64,000 nt of DNA from Culex pipiens pallens (lineage: Eukaryota > Arthropoda > Insecta > Diptera > Culicidae), in assembly GCF_016801865.2 (NCBI RefSeq), contig NC_068939.1, forward strand, positions 89,362,879-89,426,878, given 5' to 3'. How positions within the stretch are numbered: the stretch's first letter is position 1; each line of letters starts with the position of its first letter. Under the pieces are notes generated by a model, which saw only the letters and a list, made by a program, of their open reading frames with translations, did not search any database and was not told the DNA's origin. This document shows positions 25,316 through 36,002 of this stretch, one piece after another. The position numbers and the translations under genes were made by a program.

Positions 25316-25904
25316 AGGGGCAGTGTATTACGATCGAGTATATTGCTAAAAAAACTTTTTTAGTTAATGATTTTTAAGAGGCTATGAAAGAAGTTAAATC
25401 AGGGGTGCTCAATGTTTTTGAATGGCGGGCCAAATTTGAAGCTCGCACAAGCTCAGGCCAAATGAGAAATAGAAAAATAAAAAAATCCAATTTATAAAAC
25501 TGAAAAAAAACATCTATGGGTTGAAGTTTTTTGAAATTTCAGGAATTTTAAAACATTTTCATCATTTAAATATTAGAAAACAAAAATTGCAACTTCCGTG
25601 CCTCAACAATCATTGAAATGAATCCAATATTTTCGACTGAATAAAATCGTGAAAATTAAAAGGTATTTTGTTGAATGCACTTATATTTTAATGTATTTAA
25701 TAATTATTTATTAAATATATTTTAGAAAGGGTAACACAAACTTTGTAAAAGTGCGTATTTTTATTGTTAAATAATGTGCTACTTTAATAATAAATCGTTG
25801 CTTAAGAAATTTCCAAAAAATATTTATTGCTCGAACTTGAATAAAATTTTAATAAATTTCATTCTGCCTTAACGTGAAGACTGAAGACTTCCATCATTGC
25901 CATG

Positions 25905-26837
25905 TGTTCGGCCAAGGGGCCGACTCAGAATTCCCTACGTTGTGTTGTTGTTGTTGTTGTCCAGGTGCGTAGAATATTTCGTAATTGAATAAAACAATCG
26001 ATTTGCTGAGACTGCTGAGCCAACCGTCTCGGACGGTAGTCAGCGCGCGAAGAGGCAGAGTACTTTTATTGAGCAGTTACAATAGAACTTAAACTACATT
26101 GTCTTGCGGGATGTAAACACATATGGGACGTACATAAATGACGTCTTGCACAAACATACTCCCGGACCAAAACGAACGTTTTTAATAAATAGACTAAACA
26201 CTGACTAAATTCTTAATGCTAATATCACAGTACAGGTTCAGCTACGTCGCTTATGGTTGTCCCCTTCGCGGTGCTCTTCGCTGGTCGTCGTGGTGGTTGA
26301 AGAATGGAACATCGGAGAACCTTCTGCATTGCACAAGCTCTTCGGTTGACGTCCGGCCCGTCGGCGACGATTGCGGCGGGAACCATCCGGGACGTCGAGA
26401 AGTGGAGCAGAAGGGGTCCTCATCCACGCACTTGCTCTTCCGTTGACGATCGGGTTGCTGGCGATGAGTGCAGCAAGTATCACCCGGAACGTCGAGAAGT
26501 GCCTCAGAGGACTCCATTTTGTGGATGTTAACCGATTCCACGGCTCACCTGGGTTCCTCGGAGTCGTTTCCGTCACGGCACCAAATGTTCGGCCAAGGGG
26601 CCGACTCAGAATTCCCTACGTTGTGTTGTTGTTGTTGTTGTCCAGGTGCGTAGAATATTTCGTAATTGAATAAAACAATCGATTTGCTGAGACTGCTGAG
26701 CCAACCGTCTCGGACGGTAGTCAGCGCGCGAAGAGGCAGAGTACTTTTATTGAGCAGTTACAATAGAACTTAAACTACATTGTCTTGCGGGATGTAAACA
26801 CATATGGGACGTACATAAATGACGTCTTGCACAAACA
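25905..26837 (-). mobile_element. Miniature LTR retroelement (TRIM), BEL/Pao-like
   Basis: Two near-identical 252-bp direct repeats (25905-26156 and 26586-26837) begin TGTTCGGCC and end GCACAAACA. The 5-bp duplication CCATG flanks the whole (25900-25904, 26838-26842). Only 429 bp lie between the LTRs, far too little for gag-pol. Read on the minus strand, the base after the first LTR opens TTTGGTGCCGTGACGG, which resembles BEL/Pao primer-binding regions, and a GGGAG run precedes the second LTR. This suggests a minus orientation. High LTR identity implies recent insertion. Confidence 0.85.
26238..26576 (-). repeat. TRIM internal region with tandem ~100-bp units and a 112-aa frame
   Basis: The internal region holds two clear and one partial copy of a unit with GCTCTTC(C/G)GTTGACG and GGAACGTCGAGAAGTG (around 26333-26404 and 26436-26506; partial at 26267-26300). 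A frame of 112 residues starts 10 bp inside the putative primer site. It is basic and low in complexity (NRRRRAGRQP, STTTTTSEE) and matches no gag I know. It may be chance. Confidence 0.4.
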
Positions 26838-27293
26838 CCATGATTTTTCGTTCAATGATATAAATTTTGCGTCGCTATCAATATTTTGACAAAATTCCTT
26901 CTACAAGTTGTTTAGAATAGTGCTCTACACATGCTGATTCTTTTTGGTAACGATTATCCCATTCCTTGCGAAGTTATGGAAATCGTCATTAATCAATGAT
27001 TGCCAACTAGGACGTCAATGATTGTTCCACAAAATTATATAAATTTTGAGACACATTTGATTTAGATCAAACATTTCTTCAGTGGCTTCAAGAAGGCAAC
27101 AACCGGCACATGCTGATTCATTTTGGAGCAGAAATTCGTTCAATTGATTTTTTTTACAGAGTGATGATCAATTATTCCCGAAAATGATCAACGGCTTCAC
27201 CTTACTCAGATGTTATGTACCCACACGTTGAGTTCAAATCAAGAGGTTGAAAGTTTTTAAGTGCAAAATAATGTTTGCATAAATGTCCCATAT

Positions 27294-27948
27294 GAGTAAT
27301 TCTCGCTGAAACCGTCCCACTAGATGCACATGTTCTCAAATCGTTACGGCAATGGTCTCATTCGATTCAGCGCACCAAAAAAACCATTAATCAACCTTCG
27401 AATCAATGAAAATGTCAGCCGTTAGCCACCTGTAAATAAAAACTTGTATTGAACTATGGATTTTTTTGAAAATATGCCCTAATTTGGAGAAATGATATCT
27501 CCCAAAATACATTACCAAACATCAAAAAGTTATGTATCGTTGGAAAGGTAATCGCAAGGGCTTTCTATCGCACTTTGAAAAACATTTCGAGAAATATTTT
27601 TTCAAGGGTAATTTTAGGGGTTTTTGAGAAACTTACTCTTAATTTTAAATTTTGACCGTGTTCGCAACCACTTATCATTACGCAACCATTTTCATTCGAA
27701 CCATTGGAAGATTTTGCATAAAATCAACTTGAGAAAAGAAGTGTAATGAAATAGTTTTCGTATAGTTATTAACGGATGAAAGAAATTGGTAAAATTTCAG
27801 TTAAAAATAACCAAAGCTCAGACTTCAGAAATGAGCCTAATTTACATTCAAAACAAAGCAGGATTGTATTTGAGCCGAATGTACAGTCATCTGAGGCAAA
27901 TCTGGACATATAGGATAAAATGTGGGACGGTTTCAGCGAGAATTGCTC
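27294..27948. mobile_element. TIR element, 655 bp, ATAT flanks
   Basis: The ends GAGTAATTCTCGCTGAAACC and GGTTTCAGCGAGAATTGCTC are inverted over about 25 bp. ATAT flanks both sides (27290-27293, 27949-27952). It lies in DNA resembling family F. No coding frame. Confidence 0.65.
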
Positions 27949-27952
27949 ATAT

Positions 27953-30350
27953 TTAAAATATCAAGCAGAAAAAAAACGCAGGGCAAGTTTGTCCCACACA
28001 TAAGGCTGAGTGTTAAGTTTTCGCGAAAACACTGAATTTCTTCCTGATTTTTAGAACAAAGTACTGGATATTTTAGGCTTTTCTGGACAAAACTTAAAGA
28101 CGATGAAAATGCATATGGGACATTTATGCGATTAGGGGCAATATAAGTCATTTAAAAAAAATGTTTGGCAAAAATTTTGACAAATTTTACTCTTTAAACT
28201 TGTTACCTACATTGTTTCTATTAGAAAGATTTTTCAACACAATATTTGATTCATATAATCGACATTAAAGTATGGAAAAATCATTAGTTTATATTAACTA
28301 AAAAGGTTACAAATAATAGCATACACATACTTAATCTTATTTTAAAGAATTAGAAATTAGCTTACAGATACGTCAAAGGGTCATTTTACTTTACATGATT
28401 ATTCAACATGAGTTAAATGGAATTGTTAGGCAGAAGGAAAAAGGACAAATCACTTTGCGGAAGACCTCCTTCTGCTCCCTTTTTAAATTGCATCGATACA
28501 AATTCCAAATATTTTGGTATGGATCGTCACAAACCTTGCTAAGTAATTTGAAGATAGCACCTTAGAATTTGTTTCTGAAAAAAGATCTGTATGTTTGTCA
28601 ATGCTTTGCTTAATATTTCAAGTTTTTTTTAATGTAATAAATAACAGTTTCGAACTACTTTTTGAATGAGTTTAGGATTGACTTTTCACTTTATGTGGTT
28701 CCAAAATTTAAAATTTGTTGAAATATTGTCAGTCTTTATTTGATTTAATATGCGTTCATAAATAAGCGATAACTTATTTGATTTATATAACCTTTCAGCT
28801 ACAATTAACGAAAAATCTCCTGAAAAAAACATATCTCTCTCAAATTTTGACATTTTTGAGTTAATCGATCATCCCTAAACCACCAGAGCTTCACCAATTC
28901 CACCAACAACAGAGATCGTTGATTCGCGTGCGCGATTCCAAACGATGACGAATCTCTGCCACTTCCACTGACAGTCTGGGACTGTTTGCAGTTGGAGCAC
29001 CGCTTCGCGTCGCCGGTCGGAGCAGAGCCCCCCCGCAGAAATAGCGGAAAATGCATAAAACAAAATGGTACCAAAGCTCTGGGCACTGACTTGCCGGCGC
29101 ACTTCCTGATCGTAAAAAAGCTCATACCATGTGGTGGCCGGTGGAGAGGTGGTGAGCTCTGAACATACCTTCCTTCAAAGGCTCGAAACAGGAAAAAAAC
29201 GATACATCACGAAGCTAATTGATATTCACATGCAGCGTCGAACTAAAACGGTTTAGTGGCGTCGCGACGCTGCAGTGACATGGCTTAGGGTGGATAGTCG
29301 AAATTTTATTTTTATTAGTTTTTGAAGTAATTTGAAATATTTTTTGTACTATGTTTAAATTTACTATAAACATGTTTTCTAGAAAGACCACCCTAACCAC
29401 CGTACTAGAGTGTTGAAGTGTGGTCAGATACGACAGCATAGCACCTTTTATGGTACTTGATTTCGGAGTGTCTACGGTGGTGGGTCGGGGTGGTGACCAG
29501 CGGAAGGCACCGGTAATGAACCCGTTTGTTGTGGTGTAGTAGCACACGTGATACCCAACTCTTAGCCGGCGTTTAAATCAAGTGATTATATTCATTTATT
29601 GTGTTGTACATATACGATTTTGTTTTTGCTGCTGTTGTTGAACTCTCCTCCGCAGCCCATCAAAGACATTGTAGGGAACTGTCGTCTCACGGCGCGGCGG
29701 AGTTCATGGCTGCTGCCGGTCTGAAACAATTGATCACTTCCTAATCAAATGGGGATGTATTTTTTAAACGTTCACACACATGCTTTGAATGATGAGGACC
29801 TGTCGATGAGGAGGAAGGTTTAAGATGAGCAGCAACATGACTTGAGCAATCTGTTGAGTATTGATTGAAGCATGCTTCGTCTTATGTATTATACTGAGAC
29901 ATTCAATAAGTAGGGTATATGTAAACGGTATGAGAACGTTCTAGATTTTTTAATCACACTTTTTTTTCTAATGTTGGTACCATTGCGCGGTTTTGACTCT
30001 TCGGGCGTGCACCATTCGTAAAGCCATCTTCGCTCAAAATTCTGGATTATGTACAAAATCTGATAGCAGAGATATAATTGATTTTTTTTTTATTAAAACA
30101 TATTTTTATAAAGAAAAAAAAACTTTTTTTCGAAAAAAAACTAGAATGTCATTTTTGAATGCAAATTTGATTATGCAACGAGTCTACATCAAACTAGCTG
30201 GATCCAGACCAAAAAGGGCTCTGATTTGGCAAATTTGGCATGGGAGTAACTTGGCCAAAATAATTATTTTTGATTGGCAATTAGGGCGGTCCTATCCGAA
30301 ATAGGGTGGTCTAAAGAATGGTTTAAATTGCCGATTTTCTAAAAAAACAC
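27953..30350. other. No gene identified
   Basis: 27975-28090 is a family F fragment. 28870-29160 and 29640-29740 are GC-rich. In the second, CTCCTCCGCAG resembles a splice acceptor and is followed by a 30-codon open stretch (HCRELSSHGAAEFMAAAG), so an exon of an unseen gene is possible. I could not link it to anything. Confidence 0.35.
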
Positions 30351-30354
30351 ATTT

Positions 30355-30850
30355 GAGCAATTCTCTGAGATTTCTGTCATTCGACTTTTTGTATTTTCTA
30401 ATCCAGCTGAAACTTTTTTGGTGCCTTCGGTATATCCAAAGTAGCCATTTTTCATCATTAGTTTGTCCATATAATTTTCCATACAAATTTGGCAGCTGTC
30501 CATACAAAAATGATATGTAAAAATTCACAAATTTGTATCTTTCGAAGGAATTTTCTGATCAATTTGATGTCTTTGGCAACCATTTCTAGGTAACTTTTTT
30601 CAATACAGTCGCAGTTATTCATTTTTTTTTAAATTAGTGCCCATGTTTGCCCACTTTTGAAAAAAAATATTTTTGAAAAGCTGAGAAAATTCTCTATATT
30701 TTGCTTTTTTGAACTTTGTTGATACGACCCTTAGTTGCTGAGATATTGCCATGCAAAGGTTTAAAAACAGGAAAATTGATGTTTTCTAAGTTTCACCCAA
30801 ACAACCCACCATTTTCTGACGTCGATATCTCTGCAACTAATGGTTAATTT
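30355..30850. repeat. Interspersed repeat family C, partial copy
   Basis: Starts GAGCAATTCTCTGAGATTTC and includes GAAACTTTTTTGGTGCCTTC and ATTTTCCATACAAATTTGGC, then skips to TTGCCCACTTTTGAAAAAAA, CTTAGTTGCTGAGATATTGC. Other copies: 37138-37490, 38632-39480, 40483-42010, 49015-49520, with inverted ones at about 39960-40219 and 50770-52310. Confidence 0.7.
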
Positions 30851-31244
30851 TACAAAAAATCGATACAATTGAAAAACCATCTGTCAGTTGAAGTTTTTTT
30901 TAAATTTTAGGTATTTTAGAAAATTTCGTCATTAAAAAAATATAAAAAATTAAAATCAACACCTCAAAGAATTTCCAAGAAAAATGTTATGTTCATGCTC
31001 GGTTCATGCCTCAACAAACATTGACATCAGGTTATACAATATTTTTGTAAGAAGTTTATTTAACACGGTCTAGTCATGGTTTAGGGGTTATTGAATATGT
31101 TGTATCTAAAAACAATCTTAATCTCACAAGTTTAATGAAAAAAAATCAATGATATTTATTTGAATACACTTTAATTTTCACTAATATTTAAATTTTTCAT
31201 GAGTAAATATTTAATAAATGGGTGAAAAAAATCTTTGAAAAATG

Positions 31245-31492
31245 GTAAAAAAGCAAAGCAATCCACTTTAACGACCCCCGGGTCTTTTCTGGGCTCTGTT
31301 GCAAGTTTCTGCTCATTTCTAGGCATCCGAAGGTTATGTGTGGTGAGTCACCCAAACCCTCTTTTACGCAAATGGACCGACGTTTTACTTCTCCATCCAA
31401 TAGAAGGCCAGGAGAATAAGGCGGGAATCGAACCCGCGCTTCATAGCATCTTAGAGATCGGCAGCCGAAGCCGCTAACCACCGCGCCACGAG
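31245..31492 (-). mobile_element. tRNA-derived SINE
   Basis: Minus-strand head: GGCCTCGTGGCGCGGTGGTT (A box) and GCGGGTTCGATTCCCGC (perfect B-box/T-arm stem) at about 31490-31410. A 160-bp body follows. Near-matching flanks CTTTGAAAAATG (31232) and CTTGAAAAAATG (31498) may be the TSD. Confidence 0.75.
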
Positions 31493-31825
31493 GCCCTCTT
31501 GAAAAAATGCATGATTATCAAAACATTCTATTTTTTTTTAATATACTTTTTTTGTTTAAATGAGGCCATTGCAAATATTTTTCAAAATTTATGTCGCTTT
31601 TTCAGTGGAATCGCTGGCAGTGGTTGGACTCGCAATCCAAAGGTCGTCAATTAAGTTTTACACCGTGACGTCATTTGACAGCTCGTGTGCTCTGTTTACA
31701 TGGTCTTCGTCGATTGTTGGCGAATTTCCCCGAACAAAATCAACGACCGCATCGAACTGTGCTAAGTCCATGTAAACAGTGCACTCGTTTCAAACCTCCA
31801 AATCTAGTCGGCGTAAAACCTAATT

Positions 31826-31925
31826 CAATTCAATTCAGATTCGGTGTATCAATCGAACTTAAAGAACCATGCTTCTCCATCGAAATGAGATTCCAGTAGA
31901 TTTTGACGGAGACGCATGGTGCATT
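31826..31925. repeat. Direct repeat, copy 1 (second at 34590-34682)
   Basis: Shares ATCAATCGAACT, ATGCTTCTCCATCGAAAT and GGAGACGCATGGTGC with 34590-34682. Unit about 95 bp; origin unknown. Confidence 0.55.
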
Positions 31926-32696
31926 ATGTTGAATAAATATACTGAATTCCGATCATTTTTTTTTTTTTTTTGTTAAAAAAAATCATAACTCAGAACCATG
32001 ATAAAAAAAAACATTACCCATTTTTGGATATGTTATGTAAAACAAACCATAGAAGAACATGATTCTGAGGGCTTCCTAGAACAATAAGCCGAAGTCGCCA
32101 GCTCAAATGTTATCATCCGAAACCAAATACTTCCCGGGATTTGCACCCATGAGCCCACACACCGTCACTTGAAGCTTGTCACGACATCACCCGAATTTAA
32201 AATTCATTGCCATTAGATTGTCAAGAGCCACTTGGCTCCGACTCATATCCTTTTTATCTCAACCTTCGAACAAATCAGCACAGGATGATTCTCTACCTCT
32301 ACCTCAAAACAATCGAACAATAAGCCTGCATGCAAATATGACCTAAAAATGATCACACACAGCTGAACTTAGGTGCTGAACTGCCGTTTTACGGCGATAT
32401 GATGTATACGCCATTTTGGACATTTTCAATTTTATTGTACAGTCTGATAAAGAATCTTAAAAGCTACCTCCTGACGAAAGATTTTTTCAAAAAACTGCTC
32501 TGGGGCCCATTTTATTAAGCAAACAAACAATGATGTATACGCCAATTTTACTCATCATGATGTATGTATACATTGAGAATTGATAGAAGTCAAATTCAAT
32601 ACTGTTTGAATGTTGATTTGAGGTTTTGGGACCAAATCAAGACTGGGCAATATTTTATTACATTATTTCGATTAAATTCTTAAGGGGACGTCCATT

Positions 32697-32850
32697 AGGC
32701 ATCATCCATAAAGTACGTCACGTTCTGAGGGAAGAGGGGGGTTTTGAGAAAGCGTGACGTTGCGTGTTAAAAGCATAGGGAAATCGTGACAAAGGGGGGT
32801 GGAGTAAATTTTGGCTGATTTTAATGTGACGTAATTAATGGATGACACCT
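32697..32850. mobile_element. MITE, about 154 bp, nested
   Basis: The ends GGCATCATCCATAAAGTACG and GTAATTAATGGATGACACC are imperfect inverted copies. Internal CGTCACG/CGTGACG pairs and G-runs resemble the MITE at 2147-2311. Confidence 0.65.
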
Positions 32851-32957
32851 TATACACATCCACGTAGACACTTTTTTGAAAATTTTAGACCCACCCACCT
32901 CCCTTGCTGACAATTGTTCATGCAAAAAATGTGTTTATGGAGCATAGACAATCGCTA

Positions 32958-33114
32958 AGGGAGCGTTCTTTTAATACGAAACGCAAAAAATCGGATTTTT
33001 AGACCCCCCCTCGTAACAAAATTTCCATACAAATTTGATAAATTTTGTATGGAGCGTAACACGGCCTCCGACCCCCCTCCCCCCAACTGCGTTACGTAAT
33101 AAAAGAACGCTCCC
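32958..33114. mobile_element. MITE, about 157 bp, nested, TA flanks
   Basis: AGGGAGCGTTCTTTTAATAC and GTAATAAAAGAACGCTCCC are inverted. TA flanks at 32956-32957 and 33115-33116. This is a Tc1/mariner-like MITE pattern. Confidence 0.75.
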
Positions 33115-33402
33115 TAATACCCTTTGATCGAGCAATGTATACATACATTATTGGGCAGGAAAAGTAGTGATTTTTAATTGCTATTTTTTCGGCCAAATGA
33201 TGTTTGTGGTTTAAAATCGTAGAGAATAGGAAAAAACAAGAAATTATGTAGGGGCCACATTTTTATTGTACTTTTTAACAGTTTCTACAGAGCAGACCTT
33301 AAATCAGTCGTTTTAAATTGAAAAAATGAACAAAAACAGAAAATCGTGTCTACAGCAAAATCACCTCAATGGCGTATACATCATATCGCCGTAAAACGGC
33401 AG

Positions 33403-35335
33403 TGAAGTCTAGCATGCCTGCACTTCGACACTTGCGTGAGCAGTCATTTGACTTCTCGATTGGCTGGAAGGACAAGGTGCCTGCATCTTGCAGAAAAAAA
33501 CGCAACTTTAAGTCAGTTCGTGCGCAAACCGAAACCAGGTGGGTGATGTCATACCCGGGTCAACAGCTCCCTGGTGGAATGGTCCCTCGTTGAGCTAGTT
33601 CCTGACGAAACTTTTCAAAATCAGCCTTCAGCTTTAGAACAAATTAGAAATCTCTTTAAAAAAACACCCGTCACAACATGTTGTTGAAAAAATTAAATTA
33701 AATTTCTATGAAAATTTTAACATGTACAGATTTTTAAGCTTATTCTTGGTACTAGCTGACCGCTGACGTCCCAGGGTTTGTTGGTGACTTTATAAGTGAA
33801 TGCTGCGTATCGACTTATTTATGATCCCATTTCGAGTAAGCCGTTTAACGGGGTCGCTTGAAGTACAAACGCAACTGAACGAAGGGAGCAACAGAGAACT
33901 AATCCACTGGATATAGGGGAGTGCTACCAGTTCATGTGTTCGACAGATGTACGTTGTTCCAACAGTTCCAACAACTGACTCTTTTCCCCTTTTTATATTA
34001 TAACACCCGTTCTAATGCGGCTATTCGAGAGGTCGGTCTCTCCATGTTACATAACCGCGACTGACAACAACTGTGACACGTCCCTTGGATCGTTCTATTG
34101 GAGCAACGCCCTTCGCAGGTCAGAAAGCATTCTCGGTCGCAGTCCAGGTGGTGCGTGAAACTGAGCCACAAGGCTTTACTTGATACCCTGTTGTTACGGA
34201 TCAACAAGTGTTCCCAACGGGAGGACAGCTATTTCTCAACAACGTCAAAATAAACTTCCGAAAAATATCGTACCCAACAAAAACGCCCCCCATTCGGAAG
34301 TATCATTACACGTAAGAACGACACTAAATACCGTTAATGGAATTATGTGTTGCATGTGGTCACCACCGTTGACGCAATTCGGGCTTGGCAATCCGTGGTA
34401 CTTATGCTACAATATTACGTCAGTTGTTTTCTTTGTTCACACATTGGTCAATTTGCCACGGTCTGAGAGTGTTTGGTTTCTGGGCTAAGAATAGCGTACG
34501 TCCTACCACAAGAACCTTCCAAAATCCAATTTTACAGTTTTGCGTAAATGCTCCATTCATTCATGGTTATGGTGGCGAAATTCATTGAGAAAGCTTCGGT
34601 AAATCAATCGAACTCAAACATGGTAGCATGGTTCTCCATCGAAATAAGTTCTCAGTACATTTTGATGGAGACGCATGGTGCTTAGGGTGGTCCAAATCCG
34701 AGCTTTCTCGGGGCTACCCCCTGAAATCAAAGATTGACCCATCACTAGGCTAAATTCCAAATTTGAGCTCATTCTGACCACAGGAACCCCTCCCTCTAAT
34801 CGCTTAAAGTTTGTATGGGAAAAATCGTCAAAATGTATGGAGAAAAGCAACTGCTTCAGTTTTTACCTGTAGAGGGCATAATATTTTTTTATTCTCAGAT
34901 GTAGGGCCTTAATTAAATTTAGAACAACTTTCCCGAAGACACCATATTTTTAGGATTTTTTGCTAAAAAGTTATTAGCTTCTGAAAATGACCTTTTGTGC
35001 AAACTAATGGTGCTTCATGTTCAATTAATGTTTTCCAATTTTTTATCCAAAAAAATCACAAACTATTTTTGTAAATTTAACGTAAAACTTCTGAATAATC
35101 ATTGAAACATATGTTCAGCTATGAGCTCTTTGAACCCGAGACCTACAAACCAGAAAACAAAGTTTTAAAATTTATTAAACTTCAAAAAATATTTGCAACG
35201 GCCTTAGCGATAAAAAGTCAAAGTAGTTTTTTCCTTAAATTCCTAATCACAACTTACAAATCTGAATCATCTGTATTATTCGTTTGAATAAAAAAAAAGT
35301 TGTTTATGCAACATGTTGCAAAAAGAAGACTCGTC
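33403..35335. other. No gene identified; repeat copy at 34590-34682
   Basis: 33400-34580 is less AT-rich, with frames of 74, 102 and 67 residues that match nothing I know. 34680-34850 carries a GGTGGTCC block, also found near 30302. No exon structure. Confidence 0.4.
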
Positions 35336-36002
35336 GTAGTTATCCAACTCGGTATACCTCGTTGGATAAATGTACGACTCGTGCTGAAAAAATCAAGTTT
35401 TGCAACGAGTTCCATACATCATTTCTTGCAATTCCAAAATGCACCCTTTGAGTGGAATTATAAGTAAAATGTTCATGTATTTCGTCAATTAACCGTTTAA
35501 ATAAAAAAAAAATGTTGAAAAGTATAATTTTTAAAACAAGTGCCGGAAGGTTCAACTTTTCAGCATCCATTTGAGTGCTGAAAAGTAGGACTTTTCAGCA
35601 TTCATTCTGGAAAGTGTTACTATTCGATTGTGTTATTTTTGGTTCAGAAAAGTAGGCTTTTTTATCGTTCAAGAATGACATGAAAAATAAACAGTTTCTC
35701 GACGGAATTGCAAAATAGTAGTTTATGCAACAAGTTGCAAAAAGAGGATTTTTTCAGCACGAGTCGTACATTTATCCAACGAGGTTCACCGAGTTGGATA
35801 AATACGAAGAGTGCTGAAAAAATCAAGTTTTGCAACGAGTTCCATACAACATTTTTTGCAATTCCAAAAAACACACACTGAGTAAAATTTTAAATCAAAA
35901 AAATGTTGAAAAGTGTTACTTTTCGAAACAAGTGCTGAAAAGTTCAACTTTTCAGCACCCATTTGAGTGCTGAAAAGTAGAACTTTTCAGCATTTATTTT
36001 GA
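35336..36002. repeat. Twice-repeated block with AACTTTTCAGCA palindromes
   Basis: The block at 35298-35600 recurs at 35722-36000: TTATGCAACATGTTGCAAAA, TATCCAACTCGGTATACC and TTTTGCAACGAGTTCCATAC. Each holds palindromic GTGCTGAAAAGT...ACTTTTCAGCA units (35520-35605, 35930-35995). Probably part of an unnamed DNA element. Confidence 0.6.

Larger units (their letters stand above)
32381..33402. mobile_element. TIR element, 1022 bp, hosting two younger MITEs
   Basis: The ends CTGCCGTTTTACGGCGATAT and ATATCGCCGTAAAACGGCAG are perfect inverted copies, extending to about 34 bp in (GATGTATACGCCATT). TGAA flanks both sides. Further GATGTATACGCC/TGTATACAT motifs sit inside at 32530, 32557 and 33134, as transposase-binding subterminal repeats often do. 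No transposase frame. MITEs at 32697-32850 and 32958-33114 are nested inside. Confidence 0.8.

Noticed and set aside
25905..26837. Two independent solo copies of a 252-bp repeat
   Set aside because: CCATG flanks only the outer ends, so both repeats entered as one LTR element.
28805..29125. 106-residue minus-strand frame as a gene
   Set aside because: GC-rich patch but no recognisable domain, and two overlapping frames are equally open.
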